Positions 12,223 to 23,346 of a stretch of DNA of 64,000 nt are shown one piece after another. The DNA comes from Pictodentalium vernedei (taxonomy: Eukaryota; Mollusca; Scaphopoda; Dentaliida; Dentaliidae), in NCBI GenBank assembly GCA_031216915.1, contig CM062296.1:452724287-452788286 (forward strand). The letters run 5' to 3'. Both the position numbers and the translations under genes were made by a program. Position 1 is the stretch's first letter. Every line of letters begins with the position of its first letter. The notes under the pieces are model-generated. The model made no database searches, was not told where the DNA came from, and saw only the letters and a program-made list of their open reading frames with translations.

Positions 12223-12821
12223 ACAGCTGCAACTATAGTTAAGCAGGCTTTCTGTTCCGGTCGTGTCTCTGTCCTGCTGCCTTCTTCGTTCTGGTGTATT
12301 TGACCCAGAGCAAGGGGAAGGTGGGGGATGGTGTTCCCTTATATCACTTGCTTTATAGTGAAAAGCAAGGGAATACCTCCTCCTGAGTCAGTAATTCCGA
12401 GTCGGTGCCGGGATGGTTTTAAAGTGTAAAGCTAATGTCTATCTCATTTATGTATTATTTTTAAAGTGTTGCTCGGTGTGAAGCATTTGTATATGTCACG
12501 TGTCATACGAGCGTTAATATACAATCCTCGGACACTTTTAAATGAGTATAAAGAGTCTCATTCTCTGGACTATCTTTATTTATCGGCTTTCCTTTAAAAA
12601 ATTAAGTATAATGGGTTATACTGGATGTTAATAGAGATCATTGATGTTATTGTGCTCAATTACGGAATGGTATTGTGTCTTTCTCTTTTGGTATAAACAA
12701 GAAAGATACATGTAAAGCCTCTTCTCCTCTTCTCCCTGAGGGGATAATTCTGTTTACATGTAATTGAGTCTATTGGATTATCCTTTATGTCCTAGGCCCT
12801 CCAGCCTTTTTTCTATTCAGC

Positions 12822-12905
12822 TAAGTCTGGGTCATTGGTACAGTATAAAAATGTTAAAATTTTTTTGTAATTTATATATTTTTTATACTTACCAATGACC
12901 CAGAC
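12822..12905 (+). repeat. Internal complementary region of the DIRS element
   Basis: The first half (from TAAGTCTGGGTCATTGGTAC) is the complement of the extreme left end at 6252-6281, including the ACTGTACC variant. The second half (ending TTATACTTACCAATGACCCA) is the complement of the extreme right end at 13153-13180, including the ACTTACC variant. A segment joining both termini is the hallmark of DIRS-type elements, where it is thought to guide circularisation of the cDNA. Confidence 0.9.
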
Positions 12906-12992
12906 GGGGATGGCCCTCCCATGAGTTGGAAACTCATACCTCCCCCCTGATTGCATAATGCTTACCAGGCACTGGTTGTAAGAATGAGGATT

Positions 12993-13192
12993 TGGCTCCA
13001 ATTATGGTACTTCCTGGACACTGCGCATGCGCAGTGGAAAAAAGTATGGAGGACCACATAGGATATCTATTTTTGGGATTTTTATGCAAATTTTGGGGAT
13101 TGGGGGGCAAAATTTGTGTTTGGCCCCAGAATTTAAGAGTTAGCACCAGCTATGTCTGGGTCATTGGTAAGTATAAAAAAAATATAAATTAC
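12993..13192 (+). repeat. Right inverted terminal repeat of the DIRS element
   Basis: Reverse complement of the left repeat, ending GTCTGGGTCATTGGTAAGTA followed by an A/T tail to about 13192. It holds CACTGCGCATGCGCAGTG at 13019-13036, a perfect palindrome that contains the NRF1-type site TGCGCATGCGCA. The boundary at 13192 is set by where the internal complementary region stops matching. Confidence 0.85.
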
Positions 13193-14019
13193 TATAAATG
13201 TTTTAACTTTTCACCCAATGAGGTCTTGGCAGCTTTACAATTCATCATGACTTAATTTCATACAGATTAAAAAATTGTTGAGCAGTTAAAAGAAGGGAGA
13301 TATTTCTGTTTGAACAAGAGTCAACATAACTGGAGGAAAAATATGTTCTATAACTCTATATGGCATTGATCCACAAAACGTTCGATATGCCAATATTTTT
13401 CCAGTATTAGTTATTCACATGATATATTTTCCACTGATTTATTATTAAGTTGTGCTTATTTTTTTTTCTATAATGGAATTTGAAAAGAAGTTTATACAAC
13501 AATATTTTTTGTGAGGTCATTTAGAATGAACACAGTAATGGAACTACACACATGAACAATTTGTAGTTATTGGTGAAGTCCCAATTCTATAGCAGAAGTA
13601 GTAGTAAGCAGTAAAAGTACATATACTGGCGGCTGTAGTATTTTTTTTTTAACTATTTGAGGGCTAGATTATTTTTGGTAGTCTGAACTTTTTCATCAAA
13701 ATTTGTTTTATTACAAAGTATTGGACTTTATTCTGAAGTGGAGTAATGGTAATTTTAATGTTTATATACAGTGGCTGGATATGGGTCATATCTTGGAAAT
13801 GGAATTATTTTGGCTGTACTGTAAGAATATGTCGTGTTTCAATTTGTTACAATAAATAGTGACAAGGCAAAGACATGTGAACATATTGTGATAACCACAA
13901 ATAATTTAGCATTCTGTCAGTTAATACATTTACATGTATGTACAGAAACATGCACATGACCCATCAACTCATGAAACATTTGTTGCACTGATCCATACTA
14001 CTACTATACTCATCCTGCA
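13193..14019. other. AT-rich intron with minor repeat fragments
   Basis: No exon seen. The 13735-13930 stretch shares blocks with 4600-4650 and with the AATTTAGCATTCT repeats at 43730-43850 and 56760-56950. Confidence 0.4.
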
Positions 14020-14680
14020 GGAGCCCTGGGAAGTGATGCAGTGCTTATTTACTGTAAACAACAAACTCTTGTTTACCAGTTACCAGGGTTTCCGCTAGGA
14101 ATAAATTAGTGGGTTCAGTAGGAGGAGAAAATCACAGATCACCTGTCACAACCAGGGTTTGCATTGGGCAAAGAAAATTTTAGAATTGAACTCTGCAGGA
14201 AGGCCATTTCCTTGCATCTGAGATGGCAGTTCATGTTTTAGTATGAACGATTCTGTGAGAATAATTATGTTGAATCTTCAGAGAAACACCCCAATCTATC
14301 ACCGTTTCTTCACTACAATCAGCATGTGCCATCTTACCTAATCAGCAAATGCCAGAAAATAGCAATAGTTTTCGATTGACACTTGACAATCGTAACTTGC
14401 AGAATGCCAATTCCAGAAAACGGTGCTCCTAAGCTGTGTCAACTTTGTTGGGAGAATGACCAAGTCTTGACTAGAATTTGACAGTGTTGTTTGTTTTTTT
14501 TACTGGATTTTATGCTTTATCAGTAAATGATCGTGGGGGGAGGGGGGGGGGGGGTATGGGTTCGGTTGACAGACCCTCAGCTGTGGTAGTGGAAACCCTA
14601 CAGTTACCAATATCTGGGGTGGAAGTCCTTTAAAATGGGCAGCATGGGTATAAACAAGTGGCTGGACTTGTCTTTATGAA
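14020..14680 (+). mobile_element. SINE-like repeat (CCCTGGGAAGTGA family) split by a hAT-like MITE
   Basis: The left part, 14025-14084, reads CCCTGGGAAGTGATGCAGTG. The right part, from 14601, continues with CTGGGGTGGAAGTCC and AAAATGGGCAGCATGGGTAT. Together they match the order in uninterrupted copies such as 25426-25621. The break is filled by the element at 14085-14600. No poly-AATA tail is left in this copy. Confidence 0.65.
14085..14600. mobile_element. hAT-like MITE with 8-bp target-site duplication
   Basis: A 516-base insertion flanked by CAGTTACC at 14077-14084 and again at 14601-14608. The ends are AGGGTTTCCGCTAG on the left and TAGTGGAAACCCTA on the right, inverted with one difference. 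An 8-base duplication and (C/T)AGGG-type ends fit hAT transposons. It contains a G-rich run at about 14536-14555 and no coding frame of note. Confidence 0.8.
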
Positions 14681-15668
<988 letters not shown>

Positions 15669-15779
15669 TGAATCATATTTGATGTATTCCTCTAGAAATG
15701 GAATTTAAATTGGGCATGGAGCCTATGACTTTCAAATGATCATTTTAAAAGAACTGAGCACTACCCCTCCCTTATATTT

Positions 15780-17720
15780 TTGCAGTGTGGTTGAGGTGTG
15801 GATAGGGTACTCTTGGGGTGTGGGCTACAAAATTGGTTGAGGTATGACACCCAACTGAGGTGTGGATCTATATTTTTTACAAACAGATAGTTCGGGTATG
15901 CTTAAGGTATGGTTGAGGTATGGTTAGGGTGTGAGGCCAAAATTTTAAATGAGCTCAGAGGTGTGGTTGGGTACCTAATATGAGGTATGATTGGGGTATG
16001 CCTGAGGTGTGCTTAGTGTACTGCCATAAGGTGTGCCTGAGGTATGGTTGGGGTACCACCATTAGGTCATGACAAGGGTGTGGTTAGGGTATGCCTGGGG
16101 TATGCTTAGGATACAACCATGAGGTTTATTTGGAGTATGTCTAAGGGGGGCTTAGGGTACCACCTGGAGATGTGTCAAGGATGTGGTTGGGGTATAGTTG
16201 GGGTACTCAGAGAGTGGATTGTTACTAAATCACTCGTGAGTTGGTGTCTCCACCCAGAAAATGACAGTCGATTCCTGTGGTAATGCATGAAGAGGAAAAA
16301 CACAGTTTTAGCCAAGGGACTTCTGAGTTCTACCTGGAGGTCCCTTGGTTGAAACTTTGCTTGTCATTCTAATGCTTTTTCCCAGACAAGGAATTTTTTC
16401 AGAGTGGAGACACCACCTCACAGGTGATGTAGTAACAACCTACTCGCCATGTACTGTAGGATATGCTTAGGGTACCTACATGTGTAGTGTCTGGTATGTG
16501 CTTGGGGTACCTCCACAAGGTTTGCTATGGGTGTGCCTGTGGTGCATCCAGGATTTGGCAGCACTTGTTGTGTACATGCGGTGTTCTGTCTGAGGTATGT
16601 TGACAACATGAATTTATATATTTAAAGATGGTATACCTTACACTTACTGGTTTGGAATCAGCAGTATGGGAAACAATAAACATATGATTTATATTTCAGA
16701 TTATCCATATAGTGTCAAAATGTAAAACTGAAGATGGCTGCCGAGGGGGTGGGGGGCTGACCCCCCCCCCCCCCCCCCCCCTGAAATAATCCCTAGGACA
16801 GTAACCAAACCTACCTTTATCTATGATGCAGTTGCCCCAAACTAAAAAGTCCAACTAGGAGACATAGGTTGCAAGATAATTTGTTGGTTGTTGTTTATTT
16901 ATCCAATAGCTTGGCAATGTTGGGAGAAAACATCAACACATTGTGTGGGCCGGTGCTGCTGTTTGCATCTTTCATCCATTTTTTTTTTTGGTCGATGCAC
17001 AATTAATGCGCTACACTGTCCTGATAATCATGGAGAATTTTGAGACTTGTTATCCATTATCGATTTTCAGTTGGAAGGCTTGATGTAGCGTCGTTGACAT
17101 GATGTTGTATAGAAGGAAATTTGAAAACGGCGCTTTCGAGTCACCTCAGTTTTTTTCCAGGGTGTTTCTATTTGAATAATACATAAATAACTCCAATTAT
17201 CTTCACCAGCGAATTTGGAATAAATTTCTTCCATCGCTCCAACATAAAAATATATCTGTTCCTCAATCTAGCACACTTTAATTCACTTGTGACTACAAGA
17301 CCAAAAATTCTCTGTTGAGCCGGGTTGCCATGACGTCATCCCTTTGTCATCCCATCTTCGACTTACAGAGATCATGTGACGTTTCAAATGATGTCACATA
17401 CAGGATTTCTAAAAGTGCCTGGGGTATACTTAAGGTGTATTACCTTGAAGAGAATTTGCTCTAAGTCATGGGGTATGTTTGAAGTGTGTCAATTCTAACA
17501 TGATTGTTTTTAAAGCCTGGGGATGTGCTTGGGGTACTTTTGAGGTACCTTTGGGGTTTGCCTTGCCTGAATATGAATTTAGAGTGGTTTCTGTCAGGTG
17601 TGGATAAGGTGTGTGGTAGAATTATGAGGTGTGGTTAAAGTGTGTTCCCCAGAAATTTCCATAGTAGGTACCATACCTTAACCACACTCTTACCATACCT
17701 TTGGGTGAGGTGAGACATCC
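15780..17720. repeat. GT-rich minisatellite in three blocks, interrupted by two insertions
   Basis: Blocks at about 15780-16209, 16446-16615 and 17400-17720 are built from loose repeats of GAGGTATGGTTGGGGTATGC and GTGTGGTTAGGGTAT. The first gap is the foldback at 16210-16445. The second (about 16616-17399) is non-repetitive sequence with a C-run at about 16760-16781 and a TGACGTCA at about 17331-17338. The strong strand asymmetry (G/T on plus) is continuous across the gaps, so the insertions came later. Confidence 0.75.
16210..16445. mobile_element. Foldback element inside the minisatellite
   Basis: The left arm GAGAGTGGATTGTTACTAAA with GGTGTCTCCAC pairs with the right arm GTGGAGACACC...TAGTAACAACCTACTC. 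An inner pair, CCAAGGGAC/GTCCCTTGG, extends the fold. Minisatellite wording resumes immediately on each side. Confidence 0.65.
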
Positions 17721-17771
17721 GAAAAGTATAAGGGCTGCTATATACCAGTTTTATGCAACATATATATTATA

Positions 17772-19345
17772 CTACTCAAAGTTTGCTAAGCACCAAGTAT
17801 ATCTAACTACCTGTTTTACGTTTTAGTAGAAATATTGTTATGAAAAGTGTATATATTTTATATTTAATTATATCTTTAATGATTTAAGCACAGAAATTGA
17901 GGTTTTGTTTGTGTTTGACATTATTTTTTAGCTTTTGAATACGATAAACATGGAAAATGGATATTATTTGTAAAAGAGGAAATTTTTCAAATTTGCCAAA
18001 AAGTTGGCGGATCGAACTGATATGGGTTCGATATCGAGTATGAGACTCATTATTGTTAATTACAGCTTGACAATGCCTTCTCATGCTCCCAATCAGGTTC
18101 CAAATGGTCCTTTGTGGGATGTTGTTCCATTCTTGGGCCAGCATGGCACCAAGCTCCTGGACACTTCTTGGTTGGACTGGACGGACTGAAATTGCAAGCT
18201 GCAACTCATTCCAGACATGTTCGATTGGATTGAGGTCAGGGGATCTTGCTGGCTAGTCCATATGCTCAATCCCCTCCCTCTGTCGGTACTCACGGACAGC
18301 ATGGGCAACATGAGGATGGGCATTATCATCCATCAGAATGAATCTATCGCCCACTGCACCTGCATACAATCTGACGTGGACATCCAGGATCTCATCAATA
18401 TACCAATGTGCAGTCAATGTACCACAGTCAAGGACACAGAGCTCTGTACGTCCATCCCAGCTGATGCTGCCCCAGGCCATTATTGACCCTCCACCACAGT
18501 GGTCATGCTCAGTAATGTTGGCTGCATGGAATCGCTCTCCTGGTCTTCTCCATACCCTAGAACCCCTATCTGCGTTGTCTAGGCAGTACCTTGACTCATC
18601 TGTAAAAAGGACAGGTCGTCAATCTTCTCTGGTCCATCCAACGTGGTCCATGGTCCATTCATATCGTGCCTGGTGGTGGTTCTGGGATAGCGGAATGCGA
18701 ATACATGGTCTTCTCGATCGGAGACCACCTTCGTGAAACCTTGCCTTGATAGTCTGCGTCGGAACATTTACCCCGGATGCATTCTGAAGGTCACTGCGAA
18801 GCTGGGTTGCTGTGTCAAAGCGGTTCCTACGGGACTTAATGATCAAAAACCGGACTTCAGCTGCAGATGTTGCCCTGTCTCTGCCATCACTATGTCATCT
18901 GACTGGTGTGCCATACTACTGAAATCTTGCCCAGGCTCTGGTGATCACCGTGTGGTGCAAACCAAGGGCTTCACCAACCTGACGATGGGTAGCCCCTTGT
19001 TCCACCATCCCTACAGCCCACCACATTTCTGCTTCAGACAAATGTCTTCTTACATTTGCATTCACCATATTCAATCGTTAAATCACAAGGGTTTGTGTTG
19101 AAATGAAGACTGAATACCCTACACATCTCATGTACATGTAGACAGTACACGAAAACATGGAAATCAAGGGGTACATGCTTTCCATGACTGTCACAAAACG
19201 TCTGCCTGTCAAGAGAACTAATGTAAACACTGTGGACCATCTCAATAAATTCCTCAATCATATCAACCAAAAATATCGCAAATGTGTCACAAGAAAATTT
19301 CACAATGATGTGTCAAATATGTGGTGCTTAGTAAACTTTGAGTAG
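17772..19345 (-). mobile_element. Tc1/mariner-type transposon copy 1
   Basis: 1574 bases with terminal inverted repeats beginning CTACTCAAAGTTTGCTAAGC at both ends and a TA on each side (17770-17771, 19346-19347), the standard Tc1 target duplication. It contains one transposase frame on the minus strand. The copy at 29213-30778 is the same family in opposite orientation. Confidence 0.92.
18028..19068 (-). pseudogene. Tc1 DD34E transposase, copy 1 (four stop codons)
   Basis: Starts at the ATG at 19066-19068 (Met-Val-Asn-Ala-Asn-Val) and keeps one frame throughout. The helix-turn-helix region comes first, followed by the catalytic core. The triad is present: FTDESRY, LMDDNAHPH and SPDLNPIEHVW, with 34 residues between the second Asp and the Glu. 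Four in-frame stops are at 18916-18918 (TAG), 18895-18897 (TGA), 18619-18621 (TGA) and 18253-18255 (TAG). Compared with copy 2, each is a single transition from CAG or TGG. The family stop is CGA here (18028-18030), so the frame would run on to 17884. It would have bound the inverted repeats and cut at TA, but this copy is dead. Confidence 0.93.
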
Positions 19346-19464
19346 TATATTTGCACTAAATACTAAGTATTATATGTATGTATTAACTCTTTAGGCCCCA
19401 CAACAAAGATCTTCTGTTTATAGGGCCACTTTTTGTAAAATCGCATGTTGGCTGGTGGTTTTTT

Positions 19465-20372
19465 AGTCGAGTTGTGACTTATAGTTTTGTGAATGGCAGG
19501 CGGGCGGGTGGTTGGGCAGGTTTTCATAAACAATTGGTTTATGGATGATAACTTGATAATGGTTCTACCCATGTTCATGAAACTTCATAGGTAGATTGGC
19601 ATCAGTGAGAGGAAGAAACCTATTTATTTTGGACTTGCTTGATCAAAGGTCAAGGTCACAGTGACCTTGAACATAATAAATTGTAAACAATTGGTTTCCA
19701 GATGATAACTTTACTACGGTTCAACTCACCTTCATGAAACTTCATACGTAGGTTTGCCTTCATGAGAGGAAGAACCGTATTTATTTTGGACTCACTAGGT
19801 CAAAGGTCAAGGTCACAATGACCCTGAACATAGTAAATCAAAACAATTGGTTTCCGGATGATAACTTGATAATGGTTCAACCCATGTTCATGAAACTTCA
19901 CAGATAGGTTGGCATCAGTGAGAGGAAGAATCCTATATATTTTTGACTTGATAGGTGAAAGGTCAAGGTTATAGTGACCTTCAACACAGCAAATCGTAAC
20001 AATTGGTTTCCTGAAACTTGATAATGGTTTGACCCACATTCATGAAACTTCATAGATAGGTTGGCCTAGGTGAGTGGAAGACCCTTATTTATTTTGGACT
20101 CGCTGGGTCAAAGGTCTAGGTCACAGTGGCCTTGAACATAATAAATCATAAACAGTTGGTTTCTAGATGATAATTGCCAATGGTTCCACCCACATTCATA
20201 AAACTTCACAGGTTGGTTGGCATTGGTGCAAGACAGAGCCCTATTTATTTTAGAATCACTAGGTCAAGGGTCAAGGTCACAGTGACCCTTCACAAAGTAA
20301 ATTGTAAACAATTGGTTTCTGGACGATAAGTTGATAATGATTAAACCCACTTGTGTGCTGTCACAACTCGAC
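19465..20372. mobile_element. TIR-bounded element with five 156-bp units rich in AGGTCA half-sites, array 1
   Basis: Bounded by AGTCGAGTTGTGAC (19465-19478) and its complement GTCACAACTCGAC (20360-20372). Inside, a G-rich SSR (GGCGGGCGGGTGG) is followed by five units whose conserved core recurs at 19654, 19811, 19967, 20119 and 20275. Units carry phrases such as AACAATTGGTTTCC, TTCATGAAACTTCA and AATAAATAGGG. The core is a run of nuclear-receptor half-sites. The architecture resembles the tandem-repeat elements described from bivalves (pearl, related to non-autonomous Helitron2/Helentron elements), but that link is inference. Confidence 0.75.
19653..19667. promoter_or_regulatory. Perfect IR3 (oestrogen-response-like) palindrome
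   Basis: AGGTCACAGTGACCT, two AGGTCA half-sites as an inverted repeat with a 3-base spacer, preceded by AAGGTCA. Similar perfect cores are at 19811-19823 and 20275-20287. Sequence match only; no evidence of binding or use. Confidence 0.5.
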
Positions 20373-20394
20373 ATTGTATCGGTGATCCTATCAG

Positions 20395-20600
20395 CATTTT
20401 TATTTTATTTTTTATATTTGTAATTATGTCTTTGCCATCAAAATTTCTTGTTCTTGGTTTGTTTTATGTTTTATTCCTCATAATCTACAGAATAGCATGG
20501 GTGGTGGTGTATTTCATCCCTTGAGTGCAAGAAGGCTTTGCAATGCTACTGCATTGCAAAGCCTTGTTGCACTCAAGGGGCAAATTTATCAATTTTATTA
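20395..20600. mobile_element. Hairpin MITE (CTTGAGTGCAAGAAGGC family), partial copy 2
   Basis: The hairpin core at 20518-20579 and the left AGAATAGCATGGGTGGTGGT block match copies 1, 3 and 4. The outer ends are missing. It directly follows array 1. Confidence 0.7.
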
Positions 20601-20816
20601 ACTTGGTTAGCTCAAATTTGAATTTCTGACTTCATATTCATGGGAGTTACTGTGACTCAAAATCCTGTCATGGAAGAATCATTGATCTTTTGTCAGGTGT
20701 GTACTTCAGTATCCCTCCCTTCCCTTTCCCTGTGCCTCCTGTGAATACCATGTGGTTAATGCAGTTGTTACAGTAGGTAAAATGGTTCCAAGATATTCTC
20801 ACAAGTGAGCAGATTT

Positions 20817-21130
20817 TTAGCTGCGACTAGCAGCTCTATAAGTGGCAATGTCGGTCTGTCGGTCTGTCTGTCGGTCGGTTGGTCTGTCTGTGACCAACGA
20901 GTTTCAAAACTCAATAACTTTTGAAATACTTGATGGAATGACTTTATATTTGGCATGTAAGTGTATTGTATTGATGTCTAGCCACTGTTCAATGCATGTG
21001 TTGTTCCAAATATTTTTCTTGGAGTTATGGCCCTTGATGGACTTAGAATTTTGTGAAATTGTACCACCCGTCGTAGCTACGGCATCGATGTCGCGATTTT
21101 TAAATGAATGCAACACTGATGATCTGTATT
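20817..21130. repeat. Element end with terminal hairpin and GTCT/GTCG microsatellite
   Basis: Starts with the hairpin TAGCTGCGACTAGCAGCTCTA, followed by a GGTCTGTCGGTCTGTCTGTCG microsatellite (about 20850-20885), then AACTTTTGAAATACTTGATG and ATTTTTCTTGGAGTTATGGC wording common in dispersed invertebrate repeats. The hairpin-then-SSR order is the same as at 49858-49920 and at the right end of 38877-39793. Confidence 0.6.
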
Positions 21131-21435
21131 ATACAATGACTAACCCAACTAGCTCCTCAATATTGCTGTAATTTACTCATCACTTCAGGCTTACTGGAAT
21201 ATGAGTCTCACATTGCCCCAATCCATATCAATCTTGTCTCAAATTAGGCTCACATGATATCACTTACATCCGTAAATTTTTGATGTGACAATTTTACAAC
21301 ATGAAATGAAAACTTGAGTGCTTTTGCACTGAACACTCTAGTCAAAATATTCCATACTTTCTGATTTGTTTATATATTTCCTGTATTCAATTTTTAAATA
21401 TCCACTCTCATATAATGCACAAATTATTGAGGAAG

Positions 21436-21563
21436 TCAATCAGTCTAGGGATTCTTCTGCCCTTTTTTGGAAAGGGTCTGGGGCCCATGCAATTGGAAAG
21501 ATTCACATCATGAAGTCTCCAATTGGGAATATGTTTGGGAAAAGAAACATACAAAGAATAAGA
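21436..21563. repeat. Dispersed repeat fragment
   Basis: GGATTCTTCTGCC, AAAGGGTCTGGGGCCCATGC and AAAGAATAAGAA blocks recur in reverse complement at about 40755-40880. The right end is cut by the element at 21564. Confidence 0.55.
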
Positions 21564-22146
21564 ATAGGGTCCTGCGAATATTCGAGATTCGATTTGATAT
21601 CGATACCATATGTGTGCTTCGAGATCGATCCCGAATCAGTCTCAGGATTCGATTTTTTTGAATCTCTCGTACTAACTTCAATTTGTTACATTTCCAACAA
21701 AAATAGGATAAAACTGTCATTAGAAAATTCATTCATGTAGGCTCAATTCCTATTTATTTGAGTAATTGACAATATTTAATTGTTAGGTAAGGTGTGAATT
21801 TGGCCCAGAACATTATCCATAGTTTTGGTTTTTGAAGGCTTAACTTGTTACTATTCACGTTCTTAAGAACGTGAATAGTAACAAGTTAGGCCTCCAAAAA
21901 CTAAAACTATGGACAATAGGCCTAGCTGTTTCAGCGACGGTGCTACAGAGAATATTTAGTTATTGGTGTTTAAGGTGTTCACTCCGTCGCGTAAGGGTCA
22001 TCTCAGTGTTCCGTAACTTCCGTTTGATGCAATATGAAATAACTTGTCTTTTAAGATTCGATTCGGGATTCAATTCGATGTCGATATCAGAGACACGATT
22101 CAATTCGAGATTCGATTCAAAAAGAAATTTGTGATTCGCAGATCCC
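21564..22146. mobile_element. MITE with GATTCGATTC-rich inverted ends
   Basis: Ends are GGGTCCTGCGAAT and ATTCGCAGATCCC, inverted. Each is followed by about 90 bases of GATTCGATT/GATATCGAT wording arranged as inverted repeats. The middle carries the perfect palindrome at 21817-21912. No coding frame of note. A clear target-site duplication could not be fixed. Confidence 0.6.
21817..21912. repeat. Near-perfect palindrome
   Basis: A perfect 46-base core (21842-21887), centred on TTCTTAAGAA, with arms AACTTGTTACTATTCACG. Imperfect extension reaches CCATAGTTTTGG on both sides. There is essentially no loop, so it would extrude as a cruciform rather than a microRNA-like stem. Confidence 0.85.
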
Positions 22147-22268
22147 AAAATAAGAAATGTTACCTTCAAATTGAACAAGGAACATTAATACAGAACCTAC
22201 ATGTATAGTATATGTTAGTTTTATAACAAACAGTCGCATGAAATAATGATCAGTCGCTGTAATCTCTA

Positions 22269-22857
22269 TTAACCCTTTGATACTTTTTTACGTGTTATTT
22301 CATACGAAATCAAACAGAGCGTTGATACTTTGTGGTCATTTGTTTTGTTATTATTTTTCGATTTTTTGAGTTTTAACCTCAAATTCCTATTTTCTCCCGA
22401 ATAATGCTCAGTGACAACCGTTGGGCGAAATGTTATCGCAGCTAAAAATACTAATATAATCCTGCTGTCAAGACTTCTTAATTTGGTTGAGTGCTAGAAG
22501 CCAATATCAGGGCTTTAAAAAAAATGAGGATACCAGAGTAAAAGCCAACACTCTCCTTGCTTAAATTTCATATTCAGTCAAACACAAATATTATTTTGTT
22601 TATATAAATTTGTTTTATTACAAATTATTGGAGAGTGCCTGTTGGCACTCTCCAATAATTTGTAATAAAACAAGTTTTGAATAAAAAATTCAGACCACCA
22701 AAAATAATATAGCCCTCAACCAGATAATCACGTAAAGTGAAAAATATCTTGTTATTTGTATTTTCCGATGTTTGACGTCGCATTTTGAAAAACGTTGAAG
22801 AAATTGAATTCCCAGTGACATTTGAACATCGGGATAATTAAAGTCTCAAAGGGTTAA
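22269..22857. mobile_element. TTAA-bounded MITE carrying a nested MITE
   Basis: The outer element reads TTAACCCTTTGATACTTTTT to AGTCTCAAAGGGTTAA. Inside it, 22478-22726 is a second element beginning TTAATTTGGTTGAGTGCTAG and ending TAGCCCTCAACCAGATAA. Its core is a hairpin of AATTATTGGAGAGTGCC. A sister of the inner element stands alone at 36412-36644. Confidence 0.75.
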
Positions 22858-23346
22858 ATAAATTGTTCTTATCCTATTAAATGATGAAGATATATATGCA
22901 TTTTATGACACTTTCAAAGTCTACATTCTGTGGCTTTGCAGTTGTGTTGAGGAAAGCCTTGGCTGTCTATTTTGGCAGCCAAGACCTGCCTGGAAACAAT
23001 TAACAAAGTTTTTGGGATGTAAATTGCAAATGTATCTAAAAACTACCTGTTGCAGTAAAAAGTAATTAAAGTTTAAATAAGGACTTTAAAAGTTAACGAA
23101 GAATTAGATGTTTATTTGAGACTGAGATTGGGAAATTTTGGGTTTGAATTAGAAAAATCACCCCAAAATGCCATTGGAAAAGGGTCCCATATTCAGCACC
23201 TGTAGACACCCAAAAGAATCCCTGCAGTCTGAGACCAGATCATTGATGAAACCAGATCAAACAAGATGGCTACCCAGATCAATTAGCTGTTGTAATAATC
23301 TGTATCATTCTTGTAATCAATTCCGCTGTTGTCAATGATTTTGTAG
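22858..23346. other. Intron before exon 23347
   Basis: A small hairpin of the CTTGGCTG...CAGCCAAGA family at about 22953-22988 (others near 38285 and 47030) is the only recognisable item. The rest is unique AT-rich sequence. Confidence 0.45.

Larger units (their letters stand above)
6249..13192 (+). mobile_element. DIRS-type tyrosine-recombinase retrotransposon, near full length, inactive
   Basis: About 6.9 kb with the DIRS layout. Inverted terminal repeats of about 180 bases face each other at 6263-6442 and about 12993-13167, reading ACCAATGACCCAGAC inward on the left and its complement on the right. Between them are gag-like, reverse transcriptase, RNase H and tyrosine recombinase segments in order. 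An internal complementary region at about 12822-12905 is complementary to both element ends. There are no direct long terminal repeats and no DDE integrase. In this group the recombinase is thought to integrate a circular cDNA, so no target-site duplication is expected. All reading frames are broken. The element sits in the sense orientation in the phosphatase intron. Confidence 0.9.

Noticed and set aside
16740..16800. C-run as a functional i-motif or origin element
   Set aside because: A simple homopolymer next to a G-rich stretch. No supporting context, and it may be length-uncertain in the assembly.
20904..21171. Frames on both strands at 20842-21171 and 20904-21116
   Set aside because: They lie over a dispersed repeat body following a microsatellite, with no motif or splice context.
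21842..21887. microRNA precursor
   Set aside because: A perfect palindrome without a loop and inside a MITE. A miRNA hairpin needs a loop and usually some mismatches.
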